Part shown: in pieces, positions 60,144 through 64,000 of the stretch | Layout: every line of letters starts with the position of its first letter | Numbering within the stretch: position 1 is the first letter of the stretch | NCBI RefSeq assembly: GCF_003150835.1 | Contig: NZ_CP029479.1 | Span: forward strand, 806,001 to 870,000 | DNA from: Phenylobacterium parvum | GTDB taxonomy: Bacteria; Pseudomonadota; Alphaproteobacteria; Caulobacterales; Caulobacteraceae | Length of the DNA stretch: 64,000 nucleotides | Direction of reading: 5' to 3' | The notes under the pieces: generated by a model | Databases searched by the model: none | What the model saw: the letters and a program-made list of their open reading frames with translations, nothing else | Told to the model about the DNA's origin: nothing | Made by a program: the position numbers and the translations under genes

Positions 60144-60324
60144 GCGGCCCCAAGGGCGGATGGCCATTCCGGCGGTGTCTTCACTCCCTGAAATACAAGA
60201 GATTCCAGATACCTGGCGCCAGAAACATTGCGAAACGCAACGTGTTTTGCGGCGCCGCAGCAAGCTCCTTATCTCCGCCGTGACGGAGTGTGTTTCCGTC
60301 CTGTGTGATCCGGAGGCTTCCATC
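60144..60324 (+). promoter_or_regulatory. Leader/promoter region of lpxC
   Basis: This 181-base stretch holds no gene. A perfect dyad TTGCG-AAA-CGCAA at 60228-60240 is the only clear structure, with AT-richer sequence before it (AAATACAAGAGATTCC). It probably contains the lpxC promoter; the dyad could be an operator, but nothing in the sequence names a regulator. Confidence 0.35.
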
Positions 60325-61218
60325 GTGGCCGATCTTGCGTACCAGCACACCGTCGCCAACCCCGTCCGGTTTTCGGGCATCGGGGTCCACACCGGCGTGC
60401 AGGCCCGTGTCGCCGTGCTGCCGGCCCCGGCTGGGGCTGGCCTTGTCTATGTCCGCACCGACGTGCAGGACCGCGACAACCGCATCGCCGTGAGCGGCGA
60501 GGCTGTCTGCAAGACGCAACTCGGCACGGTGATCACCAACGCCGCCGGCGTCACGGTCGCGACGATCGAGCACCTGATGGCCGCCCTGGTCATGTCCGGC
60601 GTGGACAACGCCGTGATCGAGATCGACGGCCCGGAAATGCCGATCATGGACGGCTCGTCCCTTGACTTCATCCGCGGCCTCGACCGGGCGGGCGTTCGCC
60701 GCCAGGGCGCCCTGCGACAGGTCATCGAGATCATCGACGTCATCGAGGTCATCGAAGGCGACAAGCGCGCAACCCTTCGTCCGTCGGACGGTTTCGAGGT
60801 GGCCTTCGAGATCGCCTTCGGCTCGCGCGCCATCGGGCGCCAGGCCGTGGACCTTCGGATGGACCCGGCCGCCTTCCGCCGTGAGCTGGCCGACTGCCGG
60901 ACCTTTGGCTTCCTGCACGAGGTCGAGGCCCTGCGCGCCATGGGCCTGGCCCGGGGCGGCTCCATGGACAACGCCGTGGTCATCGACGGCGACGAGATCA
61001 TGAACCCCGAGGGCCTTCGCCGGCCCGACGAGTTCGTCCGCCACAAGGCCCTGGACGCCATCGGCGACCTCTACGTTCTGGGCGCGCCTGTGCTCGGCCG
61101 GTTCGAGGGCGTCCTGGCCGGTCATGCCCTGAACAACGCCCTGGTCCGCGCCCTGCTGGCCACGCCGCACGCCTGGCGCCTGAGGACCCTCGCCCCGGAA
61201 CTGGCCGAGGCGGTCTGA
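60325..61218 (+). CDS. lpxC: UDP-3-O-acyl-N-acetylglucosamine deacetylase
   Basis: LpxC, 297 residues, the zinc deacetylase that commits to lipid A synthesis. GTG 60325 starts VADLAYQHTVANPVRFSGIG, and GGAGG lies 8 bases before it; the frame extends 55 codons upstream but those are not family-like. TIEHLMAALVMSGVDNAVIE carries the first zinc His, HKALDAIGDLYVLG the His and Asp, and LAGHALNNALVRALL the catalytic His. It follows the ftsZ gene as in Caulobacter. Confidence 0.96.
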   Translation: MADLAYQHTVANPVRFSGIGVHTGVQARVAVLPAPAGAGLVYVRTDVQDRDNRIAVSGEAVCKTQLGTVITNAAGVTVATIEHLMAALVMSGVDNAVIEIDGPEMPIMDGSSLDFIRGLDRAGVRRQGALRQVIEIIDVIEVIEGDKRATLRPSDGFEVAFEIAFGSRAIGRQAVDLRMDPAAFRRELADCRTFGFLHEVEALRAMGLARGGSMDNAVVIDGDEIMNPEGLRRPDEFVRHKALDAIGDLYVLGAPVLGRFEGVLAGHALNNALVRALLATPHAWRLRTLAPELAEAV

Positions 61219-61313
61219 GCCGTCTTCCGCGCCGCGAGCGTTGGCGCAGGCCTCGGGCTCGTGTAGAACCTGGAACGGTCAGGCGCGGGGGCGCGCTCTT
61301 GTCCTTTGAGGTG

Positions 61314-62216
61314 ATGGTGTCCGTGCTTCGCAGATCCTGGACCACGCCGGCCCTCGTCGGCCTGGCCGCCGCCCTTACCCTCGCCGGTTGCGCCGCCCAG
61401 CCCAAAAAGCAGAGGCTGGTCTACGAGGAGCGCCCTGTCGAACTCCTCTACGCCACGGGCTCCTCGCGGCTGGACGCCCGCCAGTGGAGCCAGGCGGTGG
61501 ACTATTTCGCCGAGGTCGAGCGCCAGCACCCCTATTCGGAGTGGTCCCGCCGGGCGATCCTGATGACCGCCTACGCCAACTACCAGTCTGGCAACTACCT
61601 CGAGGCGATCGGCGATTCGGACCGGTTCCTGTCGCTCTACCCGGGCAACCCGTCAGCCGCCTACGCCCACTATCTGAAGGCCATCTGCTATTTCGACCAG
61701 ATCGTCGACGTGGGCCGTGACCAGGCGGCCACGGGTCAGGCCCTTGCGGCCCTGCGCGACGTGGTCCAGCGCTATCCCAAGTCGGAATTCGCCGCCGACG
61801 CCCGGCTGAAGATCGACATGGTCAACGACCAGTTGGCTGGCAAGGAGATGGCGGTCGGGCGCTACTACCTGCGTCATGGCGACACGCTTGCCGCGATCGG
61901 CCGGTTCCAGACCGTGCTCCAGCGCTACCAGACCACCACCCATGCGGCCGAGGCCCTCTACCGCCTGGTGGAGGCCAATCTCACCCTCGGCCTGATGGAA
62001 GAGGCGCGCCGCAATGGCGCCGTGCTGGGCTACAACTATCCCGGGGATTACTGGTACCGCGAGGCCTACGCCCTCCTGACCTCCAAGGACCTCAAGCCCC
62101 CCGTCACGCCGGACGGCAAGGCCAAGCGGCGTTTGCCCCTGCCTTTCGTCAAGGATCCCTCCAAGACGCTGACCCCCCAGTCCGCAGGCCTGGCCGTTCC
62201 TCCGGGGGCGGGCTGA
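61314..62216 (+). CDS. bamD: Outer membrane assembly lipoprotein BamD
   Basis: BamD (ComL), 300 residues, a TPR lipoprotein of the Bam complex, essential for inserting outer-membrane proteins. The lipobox LAGC lies about residue 23-26 from the chosen start, and TPR motifs follow (AVDYFAEVERQHPYSEWSRR, LKAICYFDQIVDVGRDQAAT and AIGRFQTVLQRYQTTTHAAE). The C-terminal Pro-rich tail is extended. ATG 61314 is chosen; TTG 61299 and GTG 61311 are also possible. It precedes recN by 52 bases. Confidence 0.94.
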   Translation: MVSVLRRSWTTPALVGLAAALTLAGCAAQPKKQRLVYEERPVELLYATGSSRLDARQWSQAVDYFAEVERQHPYSEWSRRAILMTAYANYQSGNYLEAIGDSDRFLSLYPGNPSAAYAHYLKAICYFDQIVDVGRDQAATGQALAALRDVVQRYPKSEFAADARLKIDMVNDQLAGKEMAVGRYYLRHGDTLAAIGRFQTVLQRYQTTTHAAEALYRLVEANLTLGLMEEARRNGAVLGYNYPGDYWYREAYALLTSKDLKPPVTPDGKAKRRLPLPFVKDPSKTLTPQSAGLAVPPGAG

Positions 62217-62268
62217 CCGGCGGTCAGCCGGGCTTCCGGTCCGGCCGATTCGCGGCGAACCTGATCCC

Positions 62269-63963
62269 ATGCTGACCGGCCTCTGGATTCGCGATGTCGT
62301 CCTGATCGAGGCGCTGGACCTTTCAGTCGGTCCGGGCCTCACCGCGCTGACAGGTGAGACCGGGGCCGGCAAGTCCATCCTGCTCGACGCCCTGGGCCTG
62401 GCGACCGGCGCCCGGGCGGAGTCCGGCCTGGTCCGTCGCGGGTCCGCCCAGGCCAGCGCCTCGGCCGCCTTTTCCCCACCCCCGGGGCATCCCGTCTGGA
62501 GCCTTCTCGAGGCGCGCGGCCTGGAAGCGGCCCCCGGCGAGGACCTCATCCTGCGGCGGGTCCTGTCGGCCGACGGCCGCAGCCGGGCCTTCGTCAATGA
62601 CCAGCCCTCCAGCGTCGGCGCCCTGCGGGAGATCGGGGCCCTGCTGATCGAGGTCCACGGCCAGCATGAGACGGTCGGCCTGCTGGACGCCCGCACCCAT
62701 CGGGACCTTCTGGACGCCTACGGCGGCCACGCCCCCCTGGCGAAGGCCACCGCCCAGGCCTGGGGCGCCTGGCGCGAGGCCGAGGCGCGCCTGGAGGCCC
62801 TGGGCCGGGACGCCGCCGCCCTGGAGGCCGAGGCCGAGGAGGCGGGGCGCCTGCTGGCCGAGCTCGACGCCCTGGCGCCCGAGGCCGGCGAGGAGACCGC
62901 CCTGGCCGAGAAGCGCGCGGTCCTCGGCGCCGCAGAAAAGGCCCTGGCCGACATCAACCTGGCGGGCGAGGCGCTTGAGGGCCTGCCCCCGCGGCTGGCG
63001 TCAGCCCTTCGCGCCCTGGGCCAGGCCCGCAGCCGCGCCCTCGCCGCCGGCGCCGCCGCCGAGGGACCCGCGGTCCAGCGGCTGGCCGAGGCCGAGGCGG
63101 CCCTGGACGCGGTGTTCAGCGGCCTGCAGGAGGCCGAGGCGGCCGTCGAGTCTGCGGCCTCGGCCTTCGACTTCCGCGCCGACGACCTGGAAAAGGCCGA
63201 GGAGCGCCTCTTCGCCCTGCGGGCGGCCGCCCGGCGGATGGGCTGCGCCGTCGAGGCCCTGCCGGAACGCCGACAGGCCCTGGCCGAGCGTCTCGCGCGC
63301 CTGGACTCCGGCGAGGCGGAACTGGCGGCCGCAAGGCGAGAGGCCGCCGAGGCCGAGGGCCGATACATCGCGGCCGCCGCGGCCCTGACCGCCGCCCGGC
63401 GCGCAGCGGCGGAGGCCCTGGCCCTGGCGGTGGAGTCCGAGCTTCCGCCCCTCAAGCTGGAGCGCGCCCGGTTCCGGGTGGCCCTGGAGACCCTCGCCCC
63501 GGACCGCGCCGGCCCCGGCGGCTGCGACCGCATCCTTTTCGAGGTGGCGACCAATCCGGGCGCCCCCTTCGGCGACCTGACGACGGTGGCGTCCGGGGGC
63601 GAACTCGCCCGCTTCGCCCTGGCCCTTAAGGCTTCCCTGGCCGGCAGGGGAGGGGAGCCGCCCCTGATGATCTTCGACGAGGTGGACCAGGGCGTGGGCG
63701 GGGCCGTCGCCGACGCCGTGGGCCTGCGCCTGCGCCGGCTGGCGCGGGAGGGCCAGGTCCTGGTGGTCACGCACTCGCCCCAGGTGGCGGCCCGGGCGGA
63801 CGCCCACTGGCGGATCGCCAAGGCGGGCGATGACGAGGCCCTGCGCACCCGGGTCGAGGTCCTGGATGCGGCCGCCCGGGAGGAGGAGATCGCCCGCATG
63901 CTGGCCGGCGCCCAGGTCACCAACGAGGCGCGCGCCGCCGCCAGGGCCCTGATGCATGCCTGA
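62269..63963 (+). CDS. recN: DNA repair protein RecN
   Basis: RecN, 564 residues, an SMC-like ATPase acting in double-strand-break repair. The Walker A ALTGETGAGKSILLDAL is at about 27-43, a long Ala/Glu-rich coiled coil fills about 150-400 (AWREAEARLEALGRDAAALE and other heptads), and the signature VASGGELARFALALKASLAG with the Walker B LMIFDEVDQGVGG near 465-475 closes the head. Length is normal. The last codons overlap ligA by 8 bases. Confidence 0.95.
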   Translation: MLTGLWIRDVVLIEALDLSVGPGLTALTGETGAGKSILLDALGLATGARAESGLVRRGSAQASASAAFSPPPGHPVWSLLEARGLEAAPGEDLILRRVLSADGRSRAFVNDQPSSVGALREIGALLIEVHGQHETVGLLDARTHRDLLDAYGGHAPLAKATAQAWGAWREAEARLEALGRDAAALEAEAEEAGRLLAELDALAPEAGEETALAEKRAVLGAAEKALADINLAGEALEGLPPRLASALRALGQARSRALAAGAAAEGPAVQRLAEAEAALDAVFSGLQEAEAAVESAASAFDFRADDLEKAEERLFALRAAARRMGCAVEALPERRQALAERLARLDSGEAELAAARREAAEAEGRYIAAAAALTAARRAAAEALALAVESELPPLKLERARFRVALETLAPDRAGPGGCDRILFEVATNPGAPFGDLTTVASGGELARFALALKASLAGRGGEPPLMIFDEVDQGVGGAVADAVGLRLRRLAREGQVLVVTHSPQVAARADAHWRIAKAGDDEALRTRVEVLDAAAREEEIARMLAGAQVTNEARAAARALMHA

Positions 63964-64000
63964 GATCCCTGTCTCCGACCTGACCGAAGCGCAGGCCGCC
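63956..64000 (+). CDS. ligA: NAD-dependent DNA ligase, first 15 codons (cut by window edge)
   Basis: The start MPEIPVSDLTEAQAA matches the N-terminus of LigA from Caulobacter relatives, which follows recN in these genomes. The ATG lies within the last codons of recN in a different frame. Only 15 codons are in the window, so identification rests on this short match and on gene order. Confidence 0.7.
   Translation, partial: MPEIPVSDLTEAQAA

Overview
The window is a high-GC chromosomal segment from an alphaproteobacterium, most likely a Caulobacteraceae member (Caulobacter, Phenylobacterium or Brevundimonas type). The evidence is the division and cell wall cluster running straight through ftsQ-ftsA-ftsZ to lpxC, bamD, recN and ligA; an FtsZ with a long Pro/Ala-rich linker; a perfect CtrA-type box (TTAA-N7-TTAA) and GANTC methylation sites before ftsZ; an alphaproteobacterial DnaG without zinc ligands; and a tRNA-Ile2(CAT) of alphaproteobacterial form. 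Genus is inference.

Layout. 1-2.4 kb: 5' end of a GT51 transglycosylase, a P-loop kinase, an SDR and a GNAT. 2.6-8.7 kb: carB, cspA with a clear terminator, carA, a tiny ORF and a HAD hydrolase. 8.9-12.7 kb: dnaG-rpoD. 13-19 kb: a 2OG-oxygenase-like protein, a short flagellar rod-like protein, TraB/GumN, a serine hydrolase, secreted proteins, a crotonase and a SIMPL protein. 19.1-24.9 kb: tRNA-Ile2, a VOC protein, a P450-rubredoxin-DUF1272 operon, a TauE/SafE-like membrane protein, free Met-sulfoxide reductase, thiolase and SDR. 25-31.9 kb: an outer-membrane beta-barrel receptor, a sorbosone dehydrogenase-like lipoprotein, MAPEG, a pseudaminic-acid-type methylase, HU, and a TetR/HXXEE/DoxX module whose DoxX gene is broken. 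32-40.7 kb: dusA, aspartic protease, a frameshifted MBL hydrolase, DUF1289, two acyl-CoA dehydrogenases, gamma carbonic anhydrase, a DMT transporter, an amidase and a GNAT. 40.7-41.1 kb: RNase P RNA. 41.4-60.0 kb: the complete dcw cluster mraZ-rsmH-ftsL-ftsI-murE-murF-mraY-murD-ftsW-murG-murC-murB-ddl-ftsQ-ftsA-ftsZ, mostly with overlapping start and stop codons. 60.3-64 kb: lpxC, bamD, recN and the first codons of ligA.

The dcw genes carry lipid II synthesis from UDP-MurNAc to septal transpeptidation and the Z-ring; lpxC and bamD extend this to the outer membrane. The accessory genes are mostly lipid/CoA catabolism, redox and envelope functions. No prophage, CRISPR array or defence island is visible.

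Three observations stand out. A roughly 108-bp GC-rich palindromic element beginning GACCCCCTC and ending GAGGGGGTC recurs at seven intergenic loci. Three genes (murD, an MBL hydrolase and DoxX) are each broken by loss of one base in a G/C run; because murD is essential, part of this is probably sequence error. A P450 is translationally close to a rubredoxin rather than a ferredoxin.
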